Source: a virus. From it: a DNA stretch of 55,177 nt. Positions 36,717 to 46,883 of this stretch are shown one piece after another. Each line of letters opens with the position of its first letter. Positions within the stretch are counted from its first letter, which is position 1. The position numbers and the translations under genes are program-made. Location: positions 1-55,177 of IMG/VR virus record IMGVR_UViG_3300023175_000047. One strand, given 5' to 3'. The notes under the pieces were generated by a model that worked only from the letters and a program-made list of their open reading frames with translations, was not told where the DNA came from and did no database searches.

Positions 36717-38801
36717 ATGCCTACGTCAACTCTTAATTATATTGATAAAGTAGTTTCAACTTACGATTCGGGCAGCGATTCTGCTGGTTTTGCAAAACTT
36801 GATATTACAGACACCGCTACAGTTGTTGGTGCTAATATTAATACTCTCAATGTGAAAGAAAGCTTAAAACTTACAAACAGTGCTGGAAATAAAACAATTA
36901 TGTTTCCAGAAGCAGATGATATACCTACAAGTGCTTTATCTGAAGCTCATTATCTTGCTTATGAGCCAGTAGATGGTAACTTTGGTAATGTCACAATTAA
37001 AAAGTTTGAAGATGGTGGATTCACAATGTCTAAACTTGCTTCTGTGATTGATTACGGTTCAGCACAGCAAGGTATGTTGACTACTTTTAGCACAGATTCT
37101 GGCGGTAAACTAGTTATCAATCAAGATTCTGAATACAACGCATTTTCTGGAAGAACAGAAATCTTAGCAGATAAGCTAAAGATGACAGATAATATTCTTG
37201 TTGCTTCAAATCCTGCGGGTTCTGGAGCAGGAGTATATCGTTTGACACTGGGTAATCTTGTAGCCTCTGTTCAAATCTTAGCTTCAGAGATTACAACAAT
37301 TGGTAGTTTAACTTCGAACACAAAAGCAACCGCAGCCCACAATTCAATTGATTTCACCGTTGATGAGATGGATGCTTTTGGATATAATCCAACCATGAAA
37401 TTTGACATTGATGGACTCTCAACAGCCGCAGGTCACTTTTCAGTTCCAACCACACATGGATTCACATTTGGTGCTCCTTTTTCAATCACAGGAGATAGCA
37501 CACGAAAATATTATAATGGTGTGATTTCATATATTGATGAAATTGAGTCAAGTGGTGTGATTACTCAATATAGTGGATTTCTTTTTGAAACTGGTGATTA
37601 TGCTACAGAAACAACAAAAACACTTTCTCTTGAATTTGAAACAGCAACTTCGGTTATACTTACAAATAATGTTACTCAAGTAGGTCAAGATATTATTTTA
37701 ACAAACTCAGAAATTGACCTATTGAATAGCAACTTAAACTTTGCTAATAATAATATTATTTTTGATGATGGAGCAAGTCTTGATGTTCGAGGAAATATTG
37801 TTTTAGAACAAAGTTTAAGTGATGCCTCAATAGTTTGGCTTATGGCTGTAAATACATCTCAGCATATAAGAGCAAATACTGAATTTCAATTAGGTGAAGA
37901 CCCAAATCAGTTTCGAATAATAAATGAGGCTGCTGCTACAAGAATTCAAACTACGGCCGCAAATACAATTTATATTGATTCGCCAGTTAGTCTATCAGAT
38001 AACTTATCATCAACAGGTACTGTTGACTTGACTTCTGCTTCATCAACAACCTTTGGAGATTTTTCAGCACAAGTAGCTTCTGTTGATTCAGTCGATTCAA
38101 CAGGTGATATTTCATCTGATACGGCTATTGTATTACCATTAAATGGTCAAATACGAATTGTAAACGGTTCTGATACATCTTACTTAGATGATACTCAACT
38201 TTCATTACCAAATGGTTACATTGCTTGTGGTGAAGACCTTACTGTTGGAAATGGTATTCTTGTTCAAGCCGGTGGAATTAACGTAAGTGATGGTAATTTG
38301 AATGTTCAGAATGGTGACATCACTTGCGGAACTTGTGAGTTTGAAAGAAGCTCAGGTACTGTAAAAGGAACAGCATTGCGTATTACTTCTGGTGATATTG
38401 AAGTTCTATCAAACGCATATGTTCGTGATGATTTAACTGTGACTCAGGGTAATTTAACTCTGACTCAGGGTGATTTAACAGTTACAGCTGGTCTTGTTTC
38501 TTTCGATACTGCACCGACACTTACTTCTTCGGTTACTCTCAAAGAAAACATTTCAGAATACAACAGTGGGCTTTCAGCAATCATGAATATGAAGCCAGTT
38601 ACATATAATCGCAAGGCAAAACCCGGAACACAAGAATTTGGTTTCATTGCTGAAGAAATGGAAAAAGTTTTACCAACCGTTGTCTCATCACCAAATAATG
38701 TGAAATCAATTAAGTATACTGAGATCATTCCCGTTTTAGTATCAGCATTACAAGAACAACAACAGAAAATCAATGAATTAGAAAGTAAGCTTTCTAAATA
38801 A
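36717..38801 (+). CDS. Tail fibre protein with C-terminal S74 chaperone domain (694 aa)
   Basis: A second S74 protein next to the first. Residues 1-600 are beta-rich, with Ser/Thr/Asp strands and, at about 500-590, short strand repeats (VQAGGINVSDGNLNVQNGDI, then LTVTQGNLTLTQGDLTVT) likely to wind into a trimeric prism. The S74 domain starts at about 604 with SSVTLKENI, then VTYNRKAKPGTQEFGFIAEEMEKVLPTVV, an IKYTEI strand and the C-terminal coil VSALQEQQQKINELESKL. Ser and Lys of the predicted dyad are kept. The two S74 domains differ clearly in sequence, so this is not a recent duplication. AGGAAA precedes the ATG. Expected to be a self-processed fibre or spike. Confidence 0.85.
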   Translation: MPTSTLNYIDKVVSTYDSGSDSAGFAKLDITDTATVVGANINTLNVKESLKLTNSAGNKTIMFPEADDIPTSALSEAHYLAYEPVDGNFGNVTIKKFEDGGFTMSKLASVIDYGSAQQGMLTTFSTDSGGKLVINQDSEYNAFSGRTEILADKLKMTDNILVASNPAGSGAGVYRLTLGNLVASVQILASEITTIGSLTSNTKATAAHNSIDFTVDEMDAFGYNPTMKFDIDGLSTAAGHFSVPTTHGFTFGAPFSITGDSTRKYYNGVISYIDEIESSGVITQYSGFLFETGDYATETTKTLSLEFETATSVILTNNVTQVGQDIILTNSEIDLLNSNLNFANNNIIFDDGASLDVRGNIVLEQSLSDASIVWLMAVNTSQHIRANTEFQLGEDPNQFRIINEAAATRIQTTAANTIYIDSPVSLSDNLSSTGTVDLTSASSTTFGDFSAQVASVDSVDSTGDISSDTAIVLPLNGQIRIVNGSDTSYLDDTQLSLPNGYIACGEDLTVGNGILVQAGGINVSDGNLNVQNGDITCGTCEFERSSGTVKGTALRITSGDIEVLSNAYVRDDLTVTQGNLTLTQGDLTVTAGLVSFDTAPTLTSSVTLKENISEYNSGLSAIMNMKPVTYNRKAKPGTQEFGFIAEEMEKVLPTVVSSPNNVKSIKYTEIIPVLVSALQEQQQKINELESKLSK

Positions 38802-38838
38802 TATAAAGTTTTATAATCAAGTTTCTCAAAGGATAAAA

Positions 38839-40416
38839 ATGGCTTTTATTAACAATACGATTACTTCGAAAAAAGGAACTGGAGAGGACCTATTTGTTCG
38901 AACTGGAAGTTTGCTTTCGCCAACTACATTTACTTTGAGTGCGGATGCGGGAAGTACTGTTACGATTGATGGTGTGAGTCCGACTGACTTTTACACAGAC
39001 ATGTCAACAAACAACTACGATCTACTTGATAAACTTCTTGTATTTGATACTGGTCAAGTAAAATGGATTAAAGCTATTGATTCTGATATAACTTCGCTTA
39101 CCTATGGTAAACTTCTGACTGTTGAGCCAAATAATCCTGTCCCTGCTGGAACACAATTTAAAATATATACACCTTCAGTGAGCATCACTGATGATTCAAA
39201 AATGGTTTTCAATCGAGTGACACCTGATTCAATCATGACAGGAGAGCATGGTATTGATTTAGGATATGGTAAGATTCGAAATGCTGCTCTACCTGAACAT
39301 GCTCATGATGTAGCAACAAAACAATATGTGGATAGTTTGAAGATTGGAAACTGGAATCATATTGAAAAATTTGAGGGTGATGGAGCAAATACAGACTTTT
39401 TAGTTTCTGTTCCTATTTCAACATACAACGCAATTGTATCCGTTGGTGGTGTGATTCAGGATCCATTTGATTCATATCTTTTTGAATTCAACAAAAATAC
39501 CACAAAGCTTAAATTCTATGAGCCACCTCCTGAAGAGACAATTGTTACAATTCGTACAACAACTTCAACAAACCTTTCATCATCAACAGCACTTGAAGAA
39601 ATCTTTGTTGCTTCTGTAAAACAAAGCACATTTGTTCTTGAAAACGAAGTTTTTGACAAGTTTGGTTTGATTGTTACTATTGACGGTGTTGTTCAGTCAA
39701 CATTGAACTATGACATTTTGACAACACCTCCTGGTGTTCGTGAAGTTACTCTACCTGATGGAACAAAAAATAAAGTTTATTACGGAAACGAATATAAAAT
39801 TCTAAAGTTTGTTGAAGGTTTGGACTTAGGTGCTACAGTTCGTGTGCTGAATGTTCGTGGACGAGGATTCCACTCTCACAGCGGAACAACAATTCTTCTT
39901 GAAAATGATTCGTTAGTACCGAATACAGAAAGTATTATATCTGGTGATTATCAAAAAGTAATTGAAAATCATCCTTCTGCTCCTCCTCAAGAGTCAGTAT
40001 TTCGAACTTTAGCAAATAATGATTTCACATTTACTGTTACACATGACTTTATTCTAAATCGTGGAGGATTGAATCTTTACGCAAACACTACTTGTAATAA
40101 TCTGTATATCAATCTACCTGAAATGGGTGGTGAATATTCTCCAGACCAAGGTATGGAAGTTAAAGTTTCAACAAGTGTTCAAACCGCAAATGTTTTCATC
40201 AATGCTGACCCTTCAAACTATATGAACTATGAAGGAATTTTTGATGACCCAACAAAGACAGGCGATGGAGTTGTTTATAATCATCAACAGAATGTTCCGA
40301 CAGTAATTCATCTCGAGTGGGAAAGTTTTTATAAAACATGGTATATTAAATATGGTATGGGCCTTTGGAATGTTTATGGTTCAGCAATCAATTATCCAGA
40401 TAGTGAACCATCATAA
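38839..40416 (+). CDS. Virion structural / short fibre-like protein (525 aa)
   Basis: The start follows AAAGGA. Residues 155-170 (ALPEHAHDVATKQYVDS) are the anchor motif found near the start of phage fibre shafts. At about 180-250 and 260-345 lie two copies of one unit (GANTDFLVSVPISTYNAIVSVGGVIQ and KQSTFVLENEVFDKFGLIVTIDGVVQ, each with a strand pattern leading to VTIRT or VRVLNVRG). This is the T7 gp17/T4-like fibre 'VxVDGvxQ' module. The C-terminal domain ends with an aromatic sheet (HLEWESFYKTWYIKYG). No S74 domain or membrane segment. It probably forms part of the short tail fibres or baseplate rim. Its stop overlaps the start of the next gene by one base. Confidence 0.7.
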   Translation: MAFINNTITSKKGTGEDLFVRTGSLLSPTTFTLSADAGSTVTIDGVSPTDFYTDMSTNNYDLLDKLLVFDTGQVKWIKAIDSDITSLTYGKLLTVEPNNPVPAGTQFKIYTPSVSITDDSKMVFNRVTPDSIMTGEHGIDLGYGKIRNAALPEHAHDVATKQYVDSLKIGNWNHIEKFEGDGANTDFLVSVPISTYNAIVSVGGVIQDPFDSYLFEFNKNTTKLKFYEPPPEETIVTIRTTTSTNLSSSTALEEIFVASVKQSTFVLENEVFDKFGLIVTIDGVVQSTLNYDILTTPPGVREVTLPDGTKNKVYYGNEYKILKFVEGLDLGATVRVLNVRGRGFHSHSGTTILLENDSLVPNTESIISGDYQKVIENHPSAPPQESVFRTLANNDFTFTVTHDFILNRGGLNLYANTTCNNLYINLPEMGGEYSPDQGMEVKVSTSVQTANVFINADPSNYMNYEGIFDDPTKTGDGVVYNHQQNVPTVIHLEWESFYKTWYIKYGMGLWNVYGSAINYPDSEPS

Positions 40417-40757
40417 TGTTTATACATCTTGAAGACCAATTTTTTAATCTAAAAAATTGTTTATATTATGAGTATAAAGATTCAATATTAGAACTTGAAT
40501 TTTCAGGTTCACTATGCTCAAAGATAAGACAAACAACAGAAGAATATAAAGATTTTTCTTTGTTTATTGAGAAAAATATAAAAGACTTAAATATAATGAA
40601 TATTGATCCGAACATTGGTATTAATTTGAATTTAGTCTGTGGACTTTTTTATAAAGAAAAACAATTTACAGTTCATTTTGTTGATGGGTATCTAAAGAAA
40701 TTTACAGTTGAAATTGAAAAAGACATTTTGTTAAAAATTATCGAACAAGGAAAATAA
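40416..40757 (+). CDS. Small protein of unknown function (113 aa)
   Basis: Starts at the TAATG junction with the preceding gene and is directly abutted by the next ATG, so it is part of the operon. The product is acidic and alpha/beta, with FFNLKNCLYYEYKDSILELEF at the N-terminus and a Phe-rich strand pair (EKQFTVHFVDGYLKKFTVEIEKD) at the C-terminus. Three Cys, no known motif, no signal peptide. I do not recognise the family; small proteins here are usually minor virion parts or fibre-assembly helpers. Confidence 0.65.
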   Translation: MFIHLEDQFFNLKNCLYYEYKDSILELEFSGSLCSKIRQTTEEYKDFSLFIEKNIKDLNIMNIDPNIGINLNLVCGLFYKEKQFTVHFVDGYLKKFTVEIEKDILLKIIEQGK

Positions 40758-40958
40758 ATGCCACAGGTTTTTAATTTAAGAGGAGATAATGTTCAGACTC
40801 TAGCTGAACTTCGTGTAGATACAATCAAAAATCAAGACGCAAGTTTTGATATCATTACAGTTGATAATGCTAATCAAAGTGTTACTCTTCACAATGTTGA
40901 AAAGATTTTCACAAGACTTGGACGTGAACTTGATGCCGAGAAAATAAAGGTGATGTAA
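40758..40958 (+). CDS. Small structural paralogue A (66 aa)
   Basis: The product (MPQVFNLRG, TIKNQDASFDIITVDNANQSVTLHNVEKIF) aligns by eye along its whole length with the next gene (MPQIYNLGG, ALRSQDLQTPYLEVNFANNSVYLFNVEKIT), sharing the Q-D, N-N-S-V and N-V-E-K-I positions. The two are tandem duplicates. AAGGAA lies within the end of the preceding gene. Small strand-rich proteins like these probably cap or connect fibre or baseplate parts. Confidence 0.7.
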   Translation: MPQVFNLRGDNVQTLAELRVDTIKNQDASFDIITVDNANQSVTLHNVEKIFTRLGRELDAEKIKVM

Positions 40959-40959
40959 A

Positions 40960-41193
40960 ATGCCACAGATATATAATTTGGGTGGATTCACTCTTCAAAA
41001 AACACATACAATTCGACTAAGCGCATTGAGAAGTCAAGATTTACAGACTCCTTATTTGGAAGTAAACTTTGCGAATAATTCTGTATACCTCTTTAACGTA
41101 GAAAAAATTACGACTAAAAGATCAGATGGAACAGCAGGACCAACAATCACTGCTCAACAAATCGAATTAAGCCCTACTCAAATTTCACCATAA
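40960..41193 (+). CDS. Small structural paralogue B (77 aa)
   Basis: Tandem paralogue of the 40758-40958 gene, with an extra C-terminal tail of about 20 residues (TITAQQIELSPTQISP). It starts one base after the previous stop, with no clear ribosome site of its own (GTGATG precedes), so translation is probably coupled. Function unknown; likely a minor virion protein. Confidence 0.7.
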   Translation: MPQIYNLGGFTLQKTHTIRLSALRSQDLQTPYLEVNFANNSVYLFNVEKITTKRSDGTAGPTITAQQIELSPTQISP

Positions 41194-41205
41194 TACGAGG
41201 TCAGC

Positions 41206-41475
41206 GTGGCGGGAGGCGTTCTCAATTTAGCAGGTATTACAGTCTTCAAAGCAAATAATGGCGTCATTGAAATACCCAATGGGACTCAGATAAAAGGTAT
41301 TACTGATACTTCTGATACTTTTCTTGATACGGCAACATTTGATGTCAGTACAAATATATTACAATTAGTCACTACAGATGGTAATGCGGTCAATGTGGAT
41401 TTAAGTTCTCTTTCAAATAAGCTTATAGGAACAGCATCCCAAGACGCAACGGCACTTGCGATTGCCCTTGGATAA
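41206..41475 (+). CDS. Small structural protein (89 aa), GTG start
   Basis: Starts with GTG at 41206 after CGAGGT. The N-terminus (AGGVLNLAGITVFKANNGVIEIPN) is like the first strands of the two preceding paralogues, so it may be a third, divergent member. The remainder is Asp/Thr-rich strand, with a short hydrophobic Ala/Leu tail (TALAIALG). Function unknown; position suggests the baseplate or fibre. Confidence 0.65.
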   Translation: MAGGVLNLAGITVFKANNGVIEIPNGTQIKGITDTSDTFLDTATFDVSTNILQLVTTDGNAVNVDLSSLSNKLIGTASQDATALAIALG

Positions 41476-41502
41476 TTTCAAACATCAGTTTACAATAAAG
41501 AC

Positions 41503-44500
41503 ATGGCAAAACAAGATTTAGATTTAGGGGTTGTAGCAAATGATAATACTGGTGATACGCTAAGAGCCGGTGGTCAAAAGATCAATCAAAACTTTGTAGA
41601 AATCTATTCAAAGATTGGTGATGGAACTAACATCACTCTTGATGTCAACACAATGGGTTTAAGCACTCTGAATGATGTAGACACAACAGGAGTATCAGTT
41701 GACCAATATCTTCAGTATAATGGAACAAAATGGGTGCCTGTCACTCATGAAGTTGATGGTCGTGTTACAGGTCACTTAATTCCTGACGCAAATGTCACTT
41801 GGGATTTGGGTTCTTCAACACATCGCTTCCGTGATTTGTATCTTTCAAGCAGCACATTACATCTTGGTAACTTAGCAATTTCAGCTGGACCAAATGGCAT
41901 TGAACAAAAAAATGTCTTGGGTGTTTATGATTGTATGGTAGACTACAATCCTATGGGCGGTGTTGTTTATGCAAATAGTTCTATATTAGTGACATCGGCA
42001 ACTCTACCTTCTCAGCCAAATCCTTATAACAGTGGCATTGCTGAGCCAGCTTACCCAGGATTGAATATCAATACAAGAAATCCTATAATTCCTGAGGATG
42101 GTATAAAGTATACAATTAGTTACTTGACAGCAAATGGTGAAGCAAAAACATTTAGCACAATCAAAAGTGATAAAGATTATGTCAGCAATCCACCAAAAGA
42201 TACAGATAAAGCTGATGAAGATTTTATGTCTTTTGGTTCACTTAGTTCATTAGTAGTTTATAATAAAGAACCTTTAACTCATGGTGTTGCTGATGAGTTA
42301 AGAACTGCTTCTCAAGTTGTTCTTACAATTACAAAAGAATTTGTGCCCGCAGAACCTGAACCTGAGATTGAAGAAGTAGAAGCTGAGGATGTTGTTGTCG
42401 ATACAAGTGATATTAGTTTGTTCTTATATTCAGAAACACCTGTTATGACAGCCAATGGCAATTGGGATTTTAATCCTTTAGGTTCATACGAAACAACAGA
42501 AGTAGCAGGTGTAACTAAAGATCATCTTCCCGGTTTAGACACATCTCTTTTCACAGATGCTGAAGATTCAACCACAAACTTCATTGACAATTTTCCTGGG
42601 TTTCAACCTGGTATTGAAGCACAAGTAAAAATTACAAAACCTACAGGTGAGATTGTAACTTATGGTCCAATTCCAGACCATCGAAAAGCTGAGCCAGGTA
42701 TTTCAGGGTTTCAAATTACTAGTTATAAAACAATTATGTTGGTTGGTGATGCTGCTACTGATTATAGCACAGCAACAAGTTTTGCTTTTGAAATCAAACA
42801 AATTTCATTAGACAATCAAGTTACAGGATCTCTCATTCCTACAGCAGATGTTTTATATGACTTAGGATCACCATCAAAAAGATTCCGTGACCTTTACATC
42901 AGCGGTAGTTCAATTCATTTTGGTAAACAAAAGATTTCAGATGAGGGTGGTCAAATTAAGTTCAGCGCACCACTCGCTCCATTTGAAGCTGAAACAGAAG
43001 TTTACTTTACTACAGATCAATTTACAAGTTCACATCCAAGACAAATCACATTCAATGAAGAAATACCAGGAGCAGTTGTTGATGTTCCCAACATGAGAAC
43101 AACTCTTGAGCCTGAGTATGAATATAATTTGAAATTAAATGTTGCGATGGGACCAACGGTACTTCATAATGAAGTTTCAGGAAGGGCTGATGTTCGTCGA
43201 AAATCGGACAGTAATGCTTTACTTCAGGGTGATGAAATTGTTGTTTTGGGTCAACCTCATGGTATTATTGATGGTGTTGTAGCAGTCAATGTAAGAAGTC
43301 CAGAGCATCGTTTTATTGGACTTCGTAAAGGATATTACGCAAATCTAAAGTTGACTCTTTCAACTGGTCCTGATAAATTACAAGCTACAATGGACTCATA
43401 TCAAAATTGGGATATGGTTCAAACGTCAACAAATCCAGAATGCGGTATCGCAATCTTTGACAATGGTTGGCCAGCATATATGAATGGTGCTGCAATTGGT
43501 TCAGACATTTGGCTTAAAAATACAATCAAAACTTACATTCGACGACCGAATGGTGACATTGTAATGTGTCCAGGAAGAAGCGGAAAGTTTTGGGATGTTG
43601 ACACTGACAACTATACAGGAGGTGATTGTTTCTGGCAGGATAACGACTGCGGAAGTGTCTGGGTTTATAACCTTCTCAAAAAATCTGATGGCTCAAAAGT
43701 TCCCGGTAAACAATATTGGGATTATGTAAAAGAAGTTCGTGACGCTGGAATGACTTGGGTTGATAGTAATGGTGTCACACGACCATCAATTTGGGTTGAG
43801 TGGTATGAAATTTCTTCTTCTGAAGATACACTTGTAAATGTTTATCATCCATTCACAAAAGACAAGCCTGTTGAGCAAAGTGATTACTTCCAATTCACTG
43901 GTCAAAATCGTATTAAGCTTGTCAAAGGTACTCGCTCAGATGGTAAAGTTTTTGATTTTCTTGAGCAAGCAAAAAAAGATCCAATCAAAGAACTTACTTT
44001 CGCATTGACAATCAACAGACAAGACCGTCAAGAATATAATCTGACACCAACTGCTCGTTCTTTTGATGCCACAAAGTCAATCAATAATCAATTCAATGAT
44101 AAAATAGGATCAAACACATTTGTAATGGTGAACAACCGTACAATTAATATTATGAATCCTACAATTTGGAATGCTTACAAATCAAGCCGTGGACGAAGAC
44201 CACATATTTGGTTTGATCCTAAGAAAGCTTCTCTTGAGTTTAGTGTTGTCAAGAGAGACAAATCAAAACAAGGTGAAGTTCTTACTACAGAAGGTGAGCA
44301 AAACCTTGAAAATAAAACATTAGGTAAAGAAGGTTCTTCAACATTTATTGACGGAAGCTTTATCCCTAAGTCAGATATAGCTTATGATTTGGGAAGTCCA
44401 GATAAACGCTTCCGTGACCTATATTTGAGCGCAGATTCATTTCACTTAGGATCAACAAAACTTTCAACATCTGGTGGATCTCTCAAGGCACTTGATGTGG

Positions 44501-46869
44501 TATATGATCGAGGGTGGTATAAAAATTCTTCTAAGTATGGTCTTAAGAATGAGATGCAATATGATGGTAAACAAGCTCGAAGATATCAAACTGTTGAAGC
44601 ACCAAATGATCCTGTCATAGGTTTCGGAGCTTTGATTGATGCGCCAGATAGTTTTTATAAACTAGCTCCTGGCTATCAAGCGAAACTGAAAGCAAATATT
44701 CGTGAACAAATTCAAGTAGCAAAAGAATTCCCATCTCTTGAAGGTACTGAAGAACTAGATGAATGGGGAAAAATCGTTCGCAATAGTCCTCAATTTGAAC
44801 AACTCGATTGGGAAAATTCAAGAAACATTGCATCAGGACCTTTGAATGGGCTTGAATGGGCCTATAGTGATTATGGTAATAAGTTTGAAATCAATGTTTA
44901 TGAAGTCGAAGTAGACAGTAGTCAAAATCCAGTGCGTTGGAAAATTGTATATAAATTTATTCAAGAATATCCAGGACAAACATCTGAAACAACCTCTGAA
45001 TGGTTTGTTAAAAAGAGTCCTTCAACAGCCGGTCTTGTATGGGAAGCAACAAAAAATACAAGACTGTTTAATGTCAGCATGTTTGCTCAGTATGATACAT
45101 CAGTAAACTATTATAATATCAATGGAAATGCTGATGAATTTACCTTTGAAGTAAATGTTGATACAGCAAGAGATACTATGTATCTTCAAGGTGAGGGTCA
45201 ACTTCACAACTATTCATTACCTTTAGCAACCATGACACCTCACAGTAACACTGTTCCATTATACGGTGCTACTTTGGGAATGGCTTCACTTTATGCTACG
45301 AATCGTGAATTTGCAACTGGAACAACTCATTACAAATTTAACTTGGAATTAGGTGGAACAATTGCTCCTTATCATCCTGGGTTCCAGTATAATGCAAAGA
45401 AACTTGCGATTGTGATTGAACAGGGACAACGAACATACTTAAGATATTATGCTCTTCCCGCTGTTACTGATCAGTTACAACCGAGCGACTACGTTTCCTC
45501 ATATAGCGGTGATCAAACAAATCCTAATTATGAAGCAATGTCAAGAGTTCGTAATCAATACTACTTGACTGAGTTTGAGATCATAGATTGGGGACAACCG
45601 GGTATGAAACTTGTCGCAAATGAATGGACTCGTCCTATTCACCAACAAGCAGTAGCCTGGGTTGAACAAATTTCATTAAATCAATTTGGTTCCACAAGCT
45701 TTGGAGCAGATGCAACATTGATGCTTGATGTTGGTAAAACAGTTACTGTGAATAGCAAACTCGACCTTGATTGGCATGATGCGATGTATGAGTTCATGAC
45801 AAATAAGTATGGTTATGCACAACTTCAAATACCACCAAATGCTCCAGCTGGTCCGCTCTCAGCTACAACTGTGTTGCAACTCCCAAATATAATTCTATCA
45901 ACTACACAAAAAGTTACAGCAAGTTCAAAAGTAACTGTTGAGCGTTTAGTTGATCCACAAATGTCAACAGCAAACAATTTCTTGTGGCATAAAATTACTG
46001 AAATTCCAAAAATCAATACGGCAATTTATCCATATCAATTACCAGTTGATGGTAAATATGGTATTCGTTTTGATGACCGCTATGAATTTCAAATTCGTTT
46101 ATATAATGACAAAACTGCTTTAGACAATGATAAGCCTAATAAAATTTATCGTCAACTACCAAAAGATTTTTATCATTTTGAAATGACAGGTGCTATTGAG
46201 CATCAACCTAAAGATTATAATATGGAAGGTGTAGTTATTGACGGTATTGGTGGTCTTATACTTAAAGCAAGAGACCTACAAACTGTATTGATTGATTTTG
46301 ATAAAGCTTCTTCAATTCGTTTGGCTCTTGTAGCAAAATCTGGCACCCGTGAATATAAAAATTTCTCTGAAAATTTTCAAGTGGATGCTGATGCGGGTAA
46401 ACCTGTTCTTGCGTTTGAATCATTTGATAGTATTCTTGCTCTCAATGGACAGACACTTGCTGAGAATTGTGATATTGCCACAATTCTGAATAAAGCATAT
46501 AGTTACTCTCTTGAAATTTCAAAAGAAATTGCGGATCCTTCTGTAACAAATGTTCAAACATCTTTGAATGCTACAGCAAACACATTGAATGCTTCCATTG
46601 CGAACACAACAAACAACTTGAATGCTTCCATTGCGAATAGTAATCAAGCAATTGCGAACACTCAAAGTCAACTTTCACAAACAAATGCTACACTTGCGAC
46701 TACACAATCTGAGTTGATGAAGGCATTGAAGATTCAATCTGGTATGAGTGTTCCTACGTCAAACACAGCCGCTGGAACAATGGGAGATATGGTGATCGAT
46801 GGAAATATTGTTTATATTGCTGTAGCAGATGACAAATGGGGAAGAATCAATTTAGACTTTAACTTCTAA
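41503..46869 (+). CDS. Large baseplate/fibre structural protein with repeated anchor modules (1788 aa)
   Basis: The N-terminus (VANDNTGDTLRAGGQKINQNFVEIYSKIGDG) is the standard anchor of T4-like marine tail proteins. A 40-residue module occurs three times: LIPDANVTWDLGSSTHRFRDLYLS (about 90-115), LIPTADVLYDLGSPSKRFRDLYIS (about 445-470) and FIPKSDIAYDLGSPDKRFRDLYLS (about 950-975), each followed by a large beta domain. The domain after the second copy has several Trp and a pair of Cys (about 645-710), as in receptor-binding heads. The C-terminus is a polar heptad coil (LNASIANTTNNLNASIANSN and on), then a small strand-rich cap ending WGRINLDF. No clear ribosome site. Probably a trimeric fibre or baseplate spike. 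Confidence 0.8.
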   Translation: MAKQDLDLGVVANDNTGDTLRAGGQKINQNFVEIYSKIGDGTNITLDVNTMGLSTLNDVDTTGVSVDQYLQYNGTKWVPVTHEVDGRVTGHLIPDANVTWDLGSSTHRFRDLYLSSSTLHLGNLAISAGPNGIEQKNVLGVYDCMVDYNPMGGVVYANSSILVTSATLPSQPNPYNSGIAEPAYPGLNINTRNPIIPEDGIKYTISYLTANGEAKTFSTIKSDKDYVSNPPKDTDKADEDFMSFGSLSSLVVYNKEPLTHGVADELRTASQVVLTITKEFVPAEPEPEIEEVEAEDVVVDTSDISLFLYSETPVMTANGNWDFNPLGSYETTEVAGVTKDHLPGLDTSLFTDAEDSTTNFIDNFPGFQPGIEAQVKITKPTGEIVTYGPIPDHRKAEPGISGFQITSYKTIMLVGDAATDYSTATSFAFEIKQISLDNQVTGSLIPTADVLYDLGSPSKRFRDLYISGSSIHFGKQKISDEGGQIKFSAPLAPFEAETEVYFTTDQFTSSHPRQITFNEEIPGAVVDVPNMRTTLEPEYEYNLKLNVAMGPTVLHNEVSGRADVRRKSDSNALLQGDEIVVLGQPHGIIDGVVAVNVRSPEHRFIGLRKGYYANLKLTLSTGPDKLQATMDSYQNWDMVQTSTNPECGIAIFDNGWPAYMNGAAIGSDIWLKNTIKTYIRRPNGDIVMCPGRSGKFWDVDTDNYTGGDCFWQDNDCGSVWVYNLLKKSDGSKVPGKQYWDYVKEVRDAGMTWVDSNGVTRPSIWVEWYEISSSEDTLVNVYHPFTKDKPVEQSDYFQFTGQNRIKLVKGTRSDGKVFDFLEQAKKDPIKELTFALTINRQDRQEYNLTPTARSFDATKSINNQFNDKIGSNTFVMVNNRTINIMNPTIWNAYKSSRGRRPHIWFDPKKASLEFSVVKRDKSKQGEVLTTEGEQNLENKTLGKEGSSTFIDGSFIPKSDIAYDLGSPDKRFRDLYLSADSFHLGSTKLSTSGGSLKALDVVYDRGWYKNSSKYGLKNEMQYDGKQARRYQTVEAPNDPVIGFGALIDAPDSFYKLAPGYQAKLKANIREQIQVAKEFPSLEGTEELDEWGKIVRNSPQFEQLDWENSRNIASGPLNGLEWAYSDYGNKFEINVYEVEVDSSQNPVRWKIVYKFIQEYPGQTSETTSEWFVKKSPSTAGLVWEATKNTRLFNVSMFAQYDTSVNYYNINGNADEFTFEVNVDTARDTMYLQGEGQLHNYSLPLATMTPHSNTVPLYGATLGMASLYATNREFATGTTHYKFNLELGGTIAPYHPGFQYNAKKLAIVIEQGQRTYLRYYALPAVTDQLQPSDYVSSYSGDQTNPNYEAMSRVRNQYYLTEFEIIDWGQPGMKLVANEWTRPIHQQAVAWVEQISLNQFGSTSFGADATLMLDVGKTVTVNSKLDLDWHDAMYEFMTNKYGYAQLQIPPNAPAGPLSATTVLQLPNIILSTTQKVTASSKVTVERLVDPQMSTANNFLWHKITEIPKINTAIYPYQLPVDGKYGIRFDDRYEFQIRLYNDKTALDNDKPNKIYRQLPKDFYHFEMTGAIEHQPKDYNMEGVVIDGIGGLILKARDLQTVLIDFDKASSIRLALVAKSGTREYKNFSENFQVDADAGKPVLAFESFDSILALNGQTLAENCDIATILNKAYSYSLEISKEIADPSVTNVQTSLNATANTLNASIANTTNNLNASIANSNQAIANTQSQLSQTNATLATTQSELMKALKIQSGMSVPTSNTAAGTMGDMVIDGNIVYIAVADDKWGRINLDFNF

Positions 46870-46883
46870 TCAATAAGTAACAA

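Noticed and set aside
38793-38800. TCTAAATA late-promoter-like octamer before the 38839 gene
   Set aside because: It is made by the last codons of the preceding gene, with no other support; recorded only as a chance match.
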